From NCBI GenBank assembly GCA_027485165.1, contig JAIXRN010000074.1, positions 94,067-158,066 on the forward strand: a stretch of 64,000 nt of DNA. The letters run 5' to 3'. The position numbers and the translations under genes are program-made. The DNA is from Rubrivivax sp. GTDB taxonomy: Bacteria > Pseudomonadota > Gammaproteobacteria > Burkholderiales > Burkholderiaceae_C. Numbering within the stretch: the first letter of the stretch is position 1; each line of letters starts with the position of its first letter. Of this stretch, positions 29,714 to 38,573 are shown one piece after another. The notes under the pieces are model-generated. The model was not told where the DNA came from and ran no database searches. It saw only the letters and a program-made list of their open reading frames with translations.

Positions 29714-30973
29714 TCAGCGCTTTTCCCAGACGGCTGCGAAGAAACCGTCTGTGCGGTGCCGGTGCGGCCACAGACGCAGAAAGGGCCCGGCCACCAGGCC
29801 TTGCGCGTCGGCCACGCGCGCGGCGGCCAGCGCTTCCGCAGCTGGAAGCGGACGGAAATCGGCCTCGCGTTCGGCCGTGAAGGCTGCGGCCACGGCTTCG
29901 TTTTCGGCAGCCAGCAAACTGCAGGTGGCGTAGACGAGCCGGCCACCCGGCTTGAGCAGCCGCGCCGCGCCAGCCAGGATGGCGGCCTGCTTGACCTGCA
30001 GTTCGGCCACCGACTTGGGGCTCTGGCGCCATTTCAGGTCGGGGTTGCGGCGCAGCGTACCCAGGCCTGAGCAGGGCGCGTCCACCAGCACGCGGTCGAT
30101 CTTGCCGGCCAGGCGCTTGATGCGGTCGTCGCGTTCGTGCGCGATCTGCGCCGGGTGCACATTGCTCAGCCCGCTGCGCGCCAGGCGCGGCTTCAGCGCG
30201 TCCAGCCGGTGGCCGGAAACGTCGAAGGCGTACAGCCGCCCGGTGTTGCGCATCGCCGCCCCCAGCGCCAGGGTCTTGCCGCCGGCGCCGGCGCAGAAGT
30301 CCACCACCATCTCGCCGCGCTTGGGGTCGGTCAGCAGGGCCAGCAGCTGGCTGCCTTCGTCCTGCACCTCGATCGCCCCGCCCGTGAACAGCGCCAGCTT
30401 GTTCAGCGCCGGCTTGCCCTGCACCCGCAGGCCCCAGGGTGAGTGCGGCGTGGGCTGGGCGTCGATGCCGGCTTCGGCCAGCGTGGCCTGCACGTCTTCG
30501 CGCCGCGCCTTCACCAGATTGACGCGAAGGTCCAGTGGCGCCGCTTCCGCCAGCGCCTGTACCAGGGGCCAGAAGTCGTCGCCCAACTGTTGTTGCAGTG
30601 GCGCGGCCAGCCAGTCAGGCAGGTTGTGGCGCAGCTTCTCGGGCAGGGCCGCACGGTCGATGGTGGCCACATCGGCCAGCCACTGCTGTTCCTGAGGCTG
30701 CAGCGCGCCGCGGAGGAAGGTGTCGCCGCCCTGCCAGGCCAGCAGGGCCAGACGGCGTTCCAGCGGGCCACTACCGCTTTGCGCCAGGTGCTGCAGCAGC
30801 AGGCGCTGCCGCAGCACGGTGTAGGTGGTCTCGGCCAGGGTGTGGCGTTCGCGCGCGCCCAGGCCGCGGTGTTGGCGGAAGAAGGCGGAAACGATGCCGT
30901 CGGCCGGCTGGTCCAGCTTCAAGACGGCGTGCAGCAGCTCGCTATTCAGTTCGAGCAAGGCGTTGGGGTGCAT
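29714..30973 (-). CDS. rsmB: 16S rRNA (cytosine-967-C5)-methyltransferase
   Basis: This 419-residue enzyme has an N-terminal NusB-like helical RNA-binding domain (about 1-140) and a C-terminal Rossmann methyltransferase. It carries VVDFCAGAGGKTLALGA (AdoMet site), DAPCSGLGTLRRNPDLKWR and the catalytic ATCS motif in YATCSLLAAEN. It methylates C967 of 16S rRNA. The start at MHPNALLELN fits the NusB-like domain. It is divergent from the DUF1653 gene with a 23-bp gap. Confidence 0.95.
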   Translation of the reverse strand: MHPNALLELNSELLHAVLKLDQPADGIVSAFFRQHRGLGARERHTLAETTYTVLRQRLLLQHLAQSGSGPLERRLALLAWQGGDTFLRGALQPQEQQWLADVATIDRAALPEKLRHNLPDWLAAPLQQQLGDDFWPLVQALAEAAPLDLRVNLVKARREDVQATLAEAGIDAQPTPHSPWGLRVQGKPALNKLALFTGGAIEVQDEGSQLLALLTDPKRGEMVVDFCAGAGGKTLALGAAMRNTGRLYAFDVSGHRLDALKPRLARSGLSNVHPAQIAHERDDRIKRLAGKIDRVLVDAPCSGLGTLRRNPDLKWRQSPKSVAELQVKQAAILAGAARLLKPGGRLVYATCSLLAAENEAVAAAFTAEREADFRPLPAAEALAAARVADAQGLVAGPFLRLWPHRHRTDGFFAAVWEKR

Positions 30974-30996
30974 CACCCGGATTATCCTGCGCGGCC

Positions 30997-31257
30997 ATGC
31001 ACGCACCCGACACCAGCCCGGCCGACGATCTGCCACCCCTGCCCCCCACCCCGCTGGGCCGCTACCGGCACTACAAGGGCGGCCACTACGACGTGCTGGG
31101 CGTTGTGCGCCACAGCGAGACGCTGGAAGCCCTGGTGCTGTACCGCGCGCTCTACGGCCAGCAGGGCCTGTGGGTGCGGCCGCATGCCATGTTCTTCAGC
31201 AGCGTGGTCATCGACGGGCAGCAGCAGCCGCGCTTCAGCCCGATGGCCGCGGGCTGA
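30997..31257 (+). CDS. DUF1653 family small protein
   Basis: This 86-residue protein carries the DUF1653 pattern: GRYRHYKGGHYDVLGVVRHSETLEALVLY, then WVRPHAMFF near the end. The fold is small and beta-rich; no function is known. The start follows from the family pattern beginning shortly after it; the longer open frame is shadow of rsmB. It is convergent with purN, 13 bp away. Confidence 0.88.
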   Translation: MHAPDTSPADDLPPLPPTPLGRYRHYKGGHYDVLGVVRHSETLEALVLYRALYGQQGLWVRPHAMFFSSVVIDGQQQPRFSPMAAG

Positions 31258-31270
31258 GGCGCTGCCAGCG

Positions 31271-31897
31271 CTAGATCAACACCTGCGACGCCCCATCGGT
31301 CTGCCGCACGCGGCCCTGCTCGATCTGCAGCTTGCCTTCGACGAACCAGCGCACCGCCAGCGGGTAGATGCTGTGCTCGGTGGCCAGCACGCGCGCGGCA
31401 AGGCTGTCTTCGTCGTCGCCAGGCCGCACCGGCACCACGCTTTGCATGACGATCGGGCCGTGGTCCAGCTCGGGGGTGACGAAATGCACGGTAGCACCCG
31501 CAGCCTGACAGCCAGCTTCCAGTGCGCGCCGGTGCGTGTGCAGGCCCGGGAAGGCTGGCAGCAACGAAGGGTGGATATTCAGCATCCGGCCCTGGTAGCG
31601 CTGCACGAAGCTGGCGCCCAGGATGCGCATGAAGCCGGCCAGCACCAGCAGGTCGGGCGCATGGGCGTCGACGACCTGGGCCAGTGCGTCGTCGAAGGCT
31701 TCGCGGCTGGGCTGGCTGCGGTGGTCCACCACGGCCGTGGCGATGCCATGCTGCGCGGCGTAGTCCAGCGCCCCAGCCCCGGGGCGGTTTGACACCACGG
31801 CCACCACGGCCGCCGGCCAGGCTTGCTGGAGGCAGGCCTGGTGGATGGCCTGCAGGTTGGACCCGCGGCCGGAGACGAGCGCGACGATGCGTTTCAT
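31271..31897 (-). CDS. purN: phosphoribosylglycinamide formyltransferase (folate-dependent)
   Basis: This 208-residue enzyme transfers a formyl group from 10-formyl-THF to GAR (third step of purine synthesis). It has VALVSGRGSNLQA at the N terminus, the catalytic Asn-His pair in MLNIHPSLLPAFPG, and an HFVTPELDHGPIVMQ motif with the conserved Asp. An alternative Met is three codons upstream (31906). It is divergent from trpS. Confidence 0.96.
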   Translation of the reverse strand: MKRIVALVSGRGSNLQAIHQACLQQAWPAAVVAVVSNRPGAGALDYAAQHGIATAVVDHRSQPSREAFDDALAQVVDAHAPDLLVLAGFMRILGASFVQRYQGRMLNIHPSLLPAFPGLHTHRRALEAGCQAAGATVHFVTPELDHGPIVMQSVVPVRPGDDEDSLAARVLATEHSIYPLAVRWFVEGKLQIEQGRVRQTDGASQVLI

Positions 31898-32032
31898 GGG
31901 TGGCATGCAATGGGGGTATGGCGCCGGCGGGGCTGGGCGCGCGCACTGTGGCGCAGGTGCCCAGCGGCGCGGCCGCAGTGTAGCCAGCACCCTGACAGAA
32001 TCACGGCTTCTTACCAGCCCCTGCCCTGCGCC

Positions 32033-33241
32033 ATGCGAGCACGCGTTCTTTCCGGCATGCGCCCCACCGGCGCCCTGCACCTCGGCCACTACCACGGCGC
32101 CCTGAAAAACTGGGTGCGCCTGCAGCAGGAATACGACTGCTACTTCTTCGTTGCCGACTGGCATGCGCTGACGACGCATTACGAAGAACGCGAGGTGATG
32201 GAAAAGTTCGTCTACGAAATGGTGATCGACTGGCTGGCCTGCGGGCTGGACCCGGACAAGAGCACGATCTTCATCCAGAGCCGCATCCCCGAGCACGCTG
32301 AACTCTTCACCTTGCTGGCCATGGGCACGCCGCTGGGCTGGCTGGAACGCGTGCCCACCTACAAGGACCAGATGGACAAGCTGAAGGACCGCGACCTGGC
32401 GACCTACGGCTTCCTGGGCTACCCGCTGCTGCAGGCGGCCGACATCCTGATCTACAAGGCGGGGTTCGTGCCGGTCGGCGCAGACCAGGCCTCGCATGTG
32501 GAACTCACCCGCGAAGTGGCGCGCCGCTTCAACCATCTGTACGGCCGCGCCGGCGACTTCGCTGCACGCGCCGCCGCCGCCCTGGGCAAGCTGCCGAAGG
32601 ACGACGCGCGCTACTTCGAAAAGCAGCGCAAGGCCTTCGGCGAAACCGGTGCTGCCGAAGCGCTGGCCAAGGGCGAAGGCATCCTGGCCAAGGCTGCGGC
32701 TGGCGTGGCCGGCTGGACCGGCGACGACACCGAACTGCTGCAGGGCCTGCTGAAGGGCAGCGGCCAGGCCGTGCTGACCGAACCCCAGGTACTGTTGACC
32801 GAGACGCCCAAGATGCCCGGCCTGGATGGCGCGAAGATGAGCAAGAGCTACGGCAACGCCGTGATGATGCGCGACACCCCGGAGGCCGTGGACAAGAAGA
32901 TCCGCGGCATGACCACCGACCCCGCGCGAGCGCGCCGCACAGACCCGGGCGACCCCGACAAGTGCCCTGTGTTCGACCTGCACAAGGTCTACACCGACGC
33001 CGCCACGCACGCCTGGGTGCGCCAGGGCTGCACCACCGCCGGCATCGGCTGCCTGGACTGCAAGCGACCCGTGATCGACGCCATCGTGAAGGAACAGCAG
33101 CCCTGGCGCGAACGTGCCGCTGCCTTCACGGCCAACCCGAAACAGGTGCACTGGATCGTCGAGATGGGCACCGAGCGCGCGCGCACGGTGGCCCGGCAGA
33201 CGATGAAGGACGTGCGCCAGGCCATCGGCCTGAACTACTGA
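32033..33241 (+). CDS. trpS: tryptophanyl-tRNA synthetase
   Basis: This 402-residue class I synthetase has the HIGH-type motif HLGH (16-19) and KMSKS at 268-272. It charges tRNA-Trp in the cytoplasm. It is longer than the common 330-340 residue TrpRS because of a helical insertion of about 70 residues between HLYG and the VLLTET strand, a form familiar from betaproteobacteria. It leads a tight cluster with the esterase, MBL-fold and META genes. Confidence 0.97.
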   Translation: MRARVLSGMRPTGALHLGHYHGALKNWVRLQQEYDCYFFVADWHALTTHYEEREVMEKFVYEMVIDWLACGLDPDKSTIFIQSRIPEHAELFTLLAMGTPLGWLERVPTYKDQMDKLKDRDLATYGFLGYPLLQAADILIYKAGFVPVGADQASHVELTREVARRFNHLYGRAGDFAARAAAALGKLPKDDARYFEKQRKAFGETGAAEALAKGEGILAKAAAGVAGWTGDDTELLQGLLKGSGQAVLTEPQVLLTETPKMPGLDGAKMSKSYGNAVMMRDTPEAVDKKIRGMTTDPARARRTDPGDPDKCPVFDLHKVYTDAATHAWVRQGCTTAGIGCLDCKRPVIDAIVKEQQPWRERAAAFTANPKQVHWIVEMGTERARTVARQTMKDVRQAIGLNY

Positions 33242-33266
33242 CCGAACGAATGAATGACCGCCTGAC

Positions 33267-33923
33267 ATGCTGCAGACCATCGAACTGAACCCCGGCGCCC
33301 CGCCCCGCGCCAGCATCGTGGTGCTGCACGGCCTGGGCGCCGACGGCACCGACTTCCTGGCGCTGGCCGACGAGCTGCGGCTGGGACCGGTCGGGCCGGT
33401 GCGTTTCGTGTTCCCGCGCGCGCCGATCCGCCCCGTAACCATCAATGGTGGGCACCCGATGCGCGCCTGGTATGACATCCTGACCGCCGACCTGGTGCGG
33501 CGCGAAGACGAAGGCGGGCTGCGCGAATCCATCGCCCTGGTGCACGCGCTGCTGGACGCCGAAGTGGCGCGCGGCGTGCCAGCGCAGCGCATCGTGCTGG
33601 CCGGCTTTTCGCAGGGCTGCGCCATTACCCTGGGCGCAGGCCTGCGCTACCCGCAGCGCCTGGCCGGGCTGGCCGGCTTGTCGGGCTACCTGCCGCTGGC
33701 CGAGCAGACCGTGGCCGAACATGCCGGCCAGGCCGGCCTGCCTATCTTCCTGGGCCACGGACGCAGCGACGGCATCGTGCCCCTGGCGCGCGGCACGGCA
33801 GCGCGCGACCAATTGCAGACTCTGGGCCACCCTGTTGCGTGGCACGACTACCCCATGGAGCATTCCGTATGCATCGAAGAAGTGAAAGACCTAAGCCAGT
33901 GGCTGCTCCAGGTGCTGGCATGA
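33267..33923 (+). CDS. carboxylesterase/acyl-protein thioesterase family hydrolase
   Basis: This 218-residue alpha/beta hydrolase of the phospholipase/carboxylesterase family (PF02230) has nucleophile Ser115 in GFSQG, Asp168 in GRSDGIVP and His199 in MEHSV. Family members hydrolyse short-chain esters or acyl-protein thioesters in the cytoplasm; no signal peptide is present. It lies 25 bp after trpS and overlaps the next gene by 4 bp (ATGA). Confidence 0.92.
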   Translation: MLQTIELNPGAPPRASIVVLHGLGADGTDFLALADELRLGPVGPVRFVFPRAPIRPVTINGGHPMRAWYDILTADLVRREDEGGLRESIALVHALLDAEVARGVPAQRIVLAGFSQGCAITLGAGLRYPQRLAGLAGLSGYLPLAEQTVAEHAGQAGLPIFLGHGRSDGIVPLARGTAARDQLQTLGHPVAWHDYPMEHSVCIEEVKDLSQWLLQVLA

Positions 33924-34882
33924 AGCGCGGCCATTCATCGTTGAAAGCTCTGGCCGCACTCGCCCTCAGCCTGGGCCTGGCCGGCATCGCCCATGCCGCT
34001 GCCCCGGCCGCCAAGGGCCAGGCCCCGGGCTGGTACCGCATGACGCTGGGCAGCTTTGAAGTCACGGCCTTGTCAGACGGCACCGTGAAGCTGCCGGTGG
34101 ACCAGCTGCTGCAGGGCATGCCGCAGGCGCGCATCCAGCAGATGCTGGCGCGCAGCTACCTGCAGGCGCCGCTGGAAACGTCCGTCAACGGCTACCTGGT
34201 GAACACCGGCAGCAAGCTGGTGCTGATCGACGTGGGCGCGGCCGGCCTCTTTGGCCCCACGCTGGGCAAGCTGGTGGCCAACCTGAAGGCATCGGGCTAC
34301 ATGCCCGAGCAGGTGGACGAGATCTACATCACCCACATGCACCCCGACCACGTAGGTGGCTTGGTGGAAGGCGGCAAGCCAGTATTCCCGAACGCGGTGG
34401 TGCGCGCCGACGGCCGCGAGCAGGCCTACTGGCTGAGCCAGGCCAACCTGGACGCCGCGCCCGAGGCCAGCAAGGGCTTCTTCCAGGGCGCGATGGCATC
34501 GCTGAACCCCTACGTGGCGGCCGGCAAGTTCAAGCCCTTCGACGGCGACACCGACTTGGTGCCCGGCATCCGCGCCATCGCCACCCGCGGCCACACGCCC
34601 GGCCATGCCAACTACGTGGTGGAAAGCGAAGGCCAGCGTCTGGTGGTCTGGGGTGACCTGATGCACGTGGCCGCGGTGCAGTTCGAAGAACCATCGGTCA
34701 CGATCGGCTTCGACACCGACCCCAAGGCCGCCGCGCCGCAGCGCAAGAAGGCCTACGCCGCCGCTGCCAAGCAGGGGCACTTCGTGGCTGTGGCGCACGT
34801 GGCATTCCCCGGCATCGGGCAGCTGCGGGCCGACGGCAAGGGCTACCGCTGGCTGCCCGCGAACTACGTGTCGGCCCCATGA
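33920..34882 (+). CDS. secreted MBL-fold metallo-hydrolase
   Basis: This 320-residue precursor has a signal peptide (about 1-27, cleavage near AHA-AA). The metallo-beta-lactamase metal motif is complete: His139-x-His141-x-Asp143-His144 in THMHPDH, followed by a downstream GHTPGH and a GDLMHV Asp. The substrate is unknown; related proteins are lactonases and hydrolases. It is flanked by 4-bp ATGA overlaps on both sides, so its translation is probably coupled to both neighbours. Confidence 0.92.
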   Translation: MKRGHSSLKALAALALSLGLAGIAHAAAPAAKGQAPGWYRMTLGSFEVTALSDGTVKLPVDQLLQGMPQARIQQMLARSYLQAPLETSVNGYLVNTGSKLVLIDVGAAGLFGPTLGKLVANLKASGYMPEQVDEIYITHMHPDHVGGLVEGGKPVFPNAVVRADGREQAYWLSQANLDAAPEASKGFFQGAMASLNPYVAAGKFKPFDGDTDLVPGIRAIATRGHTPGHANYVVESEGQRLVVWGDLMHVAAVQFEEPSVTIGFDTDPKAAAPQRKKAYAAAAKQGHFVAVAHVAFPGIGQLRADGKGYRWLPANYVSAP

Positions 34883-35313
34883 CCCAGCGCGCCGGCAGCG
34901 CCCTGCTGCTGATGGCCCTGGCCGGCTGCGCTGGCCAGGGCCTGGCGGGCGGCGCAGGCGCACCGCCCTTGCGCGGCACAGCCTGGCAGTTGCCGCCAGC
35001 CCAGGCGCCAGAGATGTCGCCACCGCGCCCGGCCGAATTGCTGCTGGACGCCAGCAGCAGCAGCTACAGCGGCTTCACCGGCTGCAACCGCATCATGGGC
35101 AGCTATGTGCTGGCCGGGTCGGCGCTGAAGCTCAGCGCCGGCGGCAGCACGCGCATGGCCTGCCCGGGCGAGGCCAGCGAGGCCGAAGAAACGCGCTTCC
35201 TGCAGGCCCTGCTGCGCGTGCAGGCCTGGCAGCAAACCGGCACCGAACTGCGGCTGCTGGACGCTGCCGGCCAGACTGTGCTGCTGCTGCGCGCCGGGGG
35301 CCCGGCACGCTGA
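34879..35313 (+). CDS. META (HslJ-like) domain lipoprotein
   Basis: This 144-residue lipoprotein has an LAGC lipobox (Cys about 17) and one META domain. The domain includes LRGTAWQL, then SGFTGCNRIMGSY with the family's G-x-x-G-C-N motif, and a later MACPG. META-domain proteins such as HslJ are linked to heat shock and novobiocin tolerance, without a defined reaction. It overlaps the MBL gene by 4 bp and ends the trpS cluster. Confidence 0.88.
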   Translation: MTQRAGSALLLMALAGCAGQGLAGGAGAPPLRGTAWQLPPAQAPEMSPPRPAELLLDASSSSYSGFTGCNRIMGSYVLAGSALKLSAGGSTRMACPGEASEAEETRFLQALLRVQAWQQTGTELRLLDAAGQTVLLLRAGGPAR

Positions 35314-35340
35314 GACCCGCCGCACGAAGGAGTCGGACGC

Positions 35341-35943
35341 ATGCAGCTCATCACACCCGGCCCCGGCCATCTTCCCGACTACATCGCCGCTCTGCAGCGC
35401 CAGTGGTCGCCCAACACCAGCCGGCCGGAAGTGGCCCAGGAAGAATTGGCCCACATCGACCGCGACCCGGTGGATTACCTGCGCTGGATGGACGACCCCG
35501 AAGCCCGCGGCCCTGTCGTCACGCTGCCCGACGGCAGCCAGGTGCGGCGCATCCCCAGCCTGCGGCGCTGGCTCTGGGCCGACGAAGCCGACCTGCTAGC
35601 CACCGGCCCTGCCGCTGCGGCGCCTGAACCGCATCGCTTCATCGGCATCATCAGCCTGCGCTGGATGCCCGGCAACGCCCCGCTGCCGCCGCATGTGCTG
35701 GGCCATGTGGGCTATGCCATCGTGCCCTGGTACACCGGCCGGGGCCACGCCAGTGCAGCCCTGGCGGCGCTGCTGCCGCTGGCGCGACAGCACGGCCTGC
35801 CGCACATCGAACTGACCACGGACCCTGCCAATCTGGCTTCGCAGCGCATCATCACGCGCAACGGCGGCGTCTTCATCGAAGACTTCGACACCGGGCCAGC
35901 CTATGGCCACCGGCCGGGCAAGCGCTACCGCATCAGCCTGTGA
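35341..35943 (+). CDS. GNAT family N-acetyltransferase
   Basis: This 200-residue protein ends in a GNAT fold: GHVGYAIVPWYTGRGHASAALAALLPLA holds the acetyl-CoA loop (R/Q-x-x-G-x-G/A type) and is followed by LTTDPANLASQRIITRNGG. The N-terminal 90 residues are less usual. The acceptor is unknown. An AAGGAG lies 8 bases before the ATG, fixing the start. Confidence 0.88.
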   Translation: MQLITPGPGHLPDYIAALQRQWSPNTSRPEVAQEELAHIDRDPVDYLRWMDDPEARGPVVTLPDGSQVRRIPSLRRWLWADEADLLATGPAAAAPEPHRFIGIISLRWMPGNAPLPPHVLGHVGYAIVPWYTGRGHASAALAALLPLARQHGLPHIELTTDPANLASQRIITRNGGVFIEDFDTGPAYGHRPGKRYRISL

Positions 35944-36012
35944 GCTGCTGGCGCTTCACCGCACGCGCCAGCGGCGCTGCGTTGAACGCGGGTCTGAAGG
36001 CCACCTGGCGTT

Positions 36013-36423
36013 CTACTTGGGATACAGCAGCATCTGGGTGCAGCGAAACAGCGCCAGCAGCTTGCCCCCGGCCCCGGCCGTGACGCTGGCGTCCCACACC
36101 TGGGTGGTGCGGCCCAGATGCACCGGCCGGGCGACGCAATGCACAATGCCTTCACGCACCGTGCCCAGGTGGTTGGACTTCAGTTCCACCGTGGTGAAAC
36201 CGCTGGCACCCGCCGGCAGGTTCTGGAAGCAGCCATAGCCCGCCGTGGTATCGGCCAGGGTGACGATGCTGCCGGCATGCAGGAAGCCGTTGGGCGCCAT
36301 CAGCTCGGGCCGCACGGCCAGCTGCGCATGCAGTTCAGCCGGGTCGGACTGCAGGATGACGATACCCAGATAACCCGGCAGATGGGTGGCACCGAACTGG
36401 TTGAAGGCTTCAGGCGTGCGCAT
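36013..36423 (-). CDS. PaaI-type hotdog-fold thioesterase
   Basis: This 136-residue protein has the PaaI-like hotdog pattern: LMAPNGFLHAGSIVTLADTTAGYG (substrate loop and helix) and VELKSNHLGTVREGIVHCVARPVHLGRTTQVWD. Such enzymes hydrolyse acyl- or aryl-CoA thioesters. It overlaps the upstream hydrolase gene by 14 bp and is the third gene of the TetR-controlled operon. Confidence 0.92.
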   Translation of the reverse strand: MRTPEAFNQFGATHLPGYLGIVILQSDPAELHAQLAVRPELMAPNGFLHAGSIVTLADTTAGYGCFQNLPAGASGFTTVELKSNHLGTVREGIVHCVARPVHLGRTTQVWDASVTAGAGGKLLALFRCTQMLLYPK

Positions 36424-37387
36424 GGTGGGTTCCTGGGCTGGTGGGGCTGGGGCTGGGCTTGAGGTTCGGGTGGGGCAGGCTGTCGAACCAGTCCAGCGCG
36501 GCCTGCCACAGGGGCTGGGCAGCCGGGCGGAAGTAGCCCATGTGGCCGATCTTGCCCAGGCGCAGGCCGGGGTCGGCCGGGTCGATGTCCACGGCACGCC
36601 AGCCGGCATGGCTGTAGCCGGCCATGAAGGCATCGCGCGACGCTGGGGGTGCCCAGGGGTCGTCCAGCGCGTTGGCCGCCACGATCGGCACCCGCACGTT
36701 GGCAAAGCGCGCCGTCATCTCGGTGGCCAGAGCCGGGTCGTCGAAGAAGTAGCGCGGGTAGCGGCACCAGTGCCGCCACTGGCGGTACACGCCCAGCGGC
36801 AGGTCTTCGCCCATGCCCAGCAGGCTCCAGGGCAGGTAGCCTTTCCAGCGCGTCAGCAGCGGGCCCACCAGCCGCCACATCAGCTGCACCCGCAGGCGTT
36901 CCAGCGGCGGCATCCAGCCATGCCAGCCGGCACCGGTGGCGAAGGTGTAGAGGCCCGACACGCGGCCCGGGTCGGGCAGCAGGCCGAAGGCATGGCCGCC
37001 ATACGAATGACCCACCATGAACAGCGGCAGGCCGTCGTCGGGGCAGGCGTCGACGGCCGCCGCCAGGTCCAGGCGGGCCCAGTCCAGGTAGTCCATCTCG
37101 AAGCCGCGCAGCTGCGCCGGTTTCGACAGGCCGATGCCACGGTAGTCCAGCGTCAGGGTCTCGAAGCCCTGACTGGCCGCGTGCTGCGCGAAGCGGCGGT
37201 AGAAGCGCTGCGGCACGCCCGTGGCCCCGGCCACCACGATGCGGCCGCGGCAGCGGCCGTCTGCGTGGGCAGCCTGGGTACGCGCGGCCGCCAGGCGATA
37301 TCCGTCGGCCGCGACCAGGGTGATGGGCTGGCTGTCCGGCGCGCTGGCAGGCTGGCCCGGGGTCTGAGGCGGGTTGTCGATGTTCAT
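36410..37387 (-). CDS. alpha/beta hydrolase of unknown substrate
   Basis: This 325-residue cytoplasmic alpha/beta hydrolase has the oxyanion strand RIVVAGATGVPQRFYR, the nucleophile Ser in VGHSYGGHAFG, and a late His in IGHMGYF. The family is often annotated as serine aminopeptidase/acyl-glycerol lipase-like. It overlaps the upstream tetR by 4 bp and the downstream thioesterase by 14 bp, so the three form one operon. A role in lipid or thioester metabolism is likely but not shown. Confidence 0.88.
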   Translation of the reverse strand: MNIDNPPQTPGQPASAPDSQPITLVAADGYRLAAARTQAAHADGRCRGRIVVAGATGVPQRFYRRFAQHAASQGFETLTLDYRGIGLSKPAQLRGFEMDYLDWARLDLAAAVDACPDDGLPLFMVGHSYGGHAFGLLPDPGRVSGLYTFATGAGWHGWMPPLERLRVQLMWRLVGPLLTRWKGYLPWSLLGMGEDLPLGVYRQWRHWCRYPRYFFDDPALATEMTARFANVRVPIVAANALDDPWAPPASRDAFMAGYSHAGWRAVDIDPADPGLRLGKIGHMGYFRPAAQPLWQAALDWFDSLPHPNLKPSPSPTSPGTHHAHA

Positions 37388-37977
37388 CGGTTTCCCTCCT
37401 GGGCTTCCAGGGCGAGGATGGCCATCAGGCTGTCGCTGGTGGCCTGCAGCGGCTGTGCGCTGCCGGCCACGCGGGCCTGCATCAGCGCCCCTTCGTAGGC
37501 CGACACCACCAGGGCGGCCAGGCCCGGCGCGCGCAGCGGCGCGACACCCGCCTGCTGCAGCACCTGCGCCAGCCGCTGGCGCAACAGGGCAAAGCCGCGG
37601 GCCAGCGCGGCGCGGATGGCTTCGTCGTCGGGTGTGGATTCCAGCGCCACGGCCGCCAGCGGGCAGCCGCGTTCGAAGCCGCTGCGCTGCAGCGCCTGCC
37701 CGGCCTGCGTCAGCCAGTGGCGCAGCCCTTCCAGCGCCGGGCCCGGGCGCTGCAGCAGCCGCTGCAGGCTGGCGTCGATACCGTCGATGACCTGGTCGAT
37801 GGCGGCCACGGCCAGTTCAGCCTTGCCCCCAGGAAAGTGGTGGTACAGCACGCCCTTGGGCGCCTGGGCGGCTTGCAGGATCTCGGTCAGACCCACGCCA
37901 TGCAGGCCACGGCGCTGAAGCGCGTCGATCATGGCGGCCACGAGCCTGTCGCGGGTGTTGGAAACCGGGGTGGGCAT
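37384..37977 (-). CDS. TetR family transcriptional regulator (LmrA/YxaF-like)
   Basis: This 197-residue regulator has an N-terminal helix-turn-helix (VGLTEILQAAQAPKGVLYHHF, about 28-48) and a ligand domain typical of the LmrA/YxaF branch, with RGCPLAAVALE. It is the first gene of an operon with the hydrolase and thioesterase. A perfect inverted repeat 13 bases upstream of its ATG is the likely operator, implying autorepression of the operon. Confidence 0.92.
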   Translation of the reverse strand: MPTPVSNTRDRLVAAMIDALQRRGLHGVGLTEILQAAQAPKGVLYHHFPGGKAELAVAAIDQVIDGIDASLQRLLQRPGPALEGLRHWLTQAGQALQRSGFERGCPLAAVALESTPDDEAIRAALARGFALLRQRLAQVLQQAGVAPLRAPGLAALVVSAYEGALMQARVAGSAQPLQATSDSLMAILALEAQEGNR

Positions 37978-37990
37978 GGCGGTGATTCTG

Positions 37991-38006
37991 TAGACCAGTC
38001 GGTCTA
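37991..38006. promoter_or_regulatory. probable TetR operator, perfect inverted repeat
   Basis: TAGACC-AGTC-GGTCTA has two perfect 6-bp arms around a 4-base centre. It lies 13 bases upstream of the tetR ATG and resembles operators described for LmrA/YxaF-type TetR regulators. Confidence 0.7.
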
Positions 38007-38190
38007 GCGTCAAGCGGCTCGGTACGCGAGTCCTGGCCCATCTTCTTGCCTATGGCCTGACCGTCTTCCGCGCTTTGGGCCTGGCCCGCACCAGGGCCCG
38101 CTGTCGTGATGCTGCGGCCGATGGAACCTTCGCGGCAGGCCGCAGTCGCACTGGTCCGCCAGCACTGGCAGTTACAGGGAAGCACCGCAC

Positions 38191-38538
38191 ATGCAGGTCC
38201 AACTGAACACCGACAAGCACATCCAGGGCGACGACAGCCTGGGTGCCTGGGTCGACGCCGAACTGAAGCAGAAGCTGGCGCGCTTTCGCGACCAGCTGAC
38301 GCGCGTGGAAGTGCACCTGAGCGACACCAACGCCGGCCGCGGCGGCGACCATGACAAGCGCTGCAAGCTGGAAGCCCGCCCGTCTGGGCGCGACCCGGTG
38401 GTGGTGAGCCACGATGCCGCCACCACGGGCGACGCCATCCGCGGCGCCATCGACAAGCTGCAGCGCGCGCTGGAAACCGCCACGGGCCGGGCGCGCGACG
38501 CGCATGGGCGGGACTCGATCCGCGGCAGCGTGGACTGA
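38191..38538 (+). CDS. HPF/RaiA-like ribosome-associated protein
   Basis: This 115-residue protein has the sigma-54 modulation/HPF fold: an opening strand MQVQLNTDK, LTRVEVHLSDTN, CKLEARP and a final helix AIDKLQRALE. HPF-type proteins bind the ribosome decoding region in stationary phase. It lacks the long C-terminal domain of long HPF. The sequence matches the 'HPF/RaiA family' common in Burkholderiales, less conserved than the main HPF; a true ribosome role is likely but not certain. Confidence 0.8.
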   Translation: MQVQLNTDKHIQGDDSLGAWVDAELKQKLARFRDQLTRVEVHLSDTNAGRGGDHDKRCKLEARPSGRDPVVVSHDAATTGDAIRGAIDKLQRALETATGRARDAHGRDSIRGSVD

Positions 38539-38573
38539 CACCCGGCGGTTGCCGACAGTTGCCACCTGCGCTC

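Noticed and set aside
32500..32830. 70-residue insertion in TrpRS as a novelty
   Set aside because: As remembered, the insertion is a usual feature of betaproteobacterial TrpRS, so it is not unusual here.
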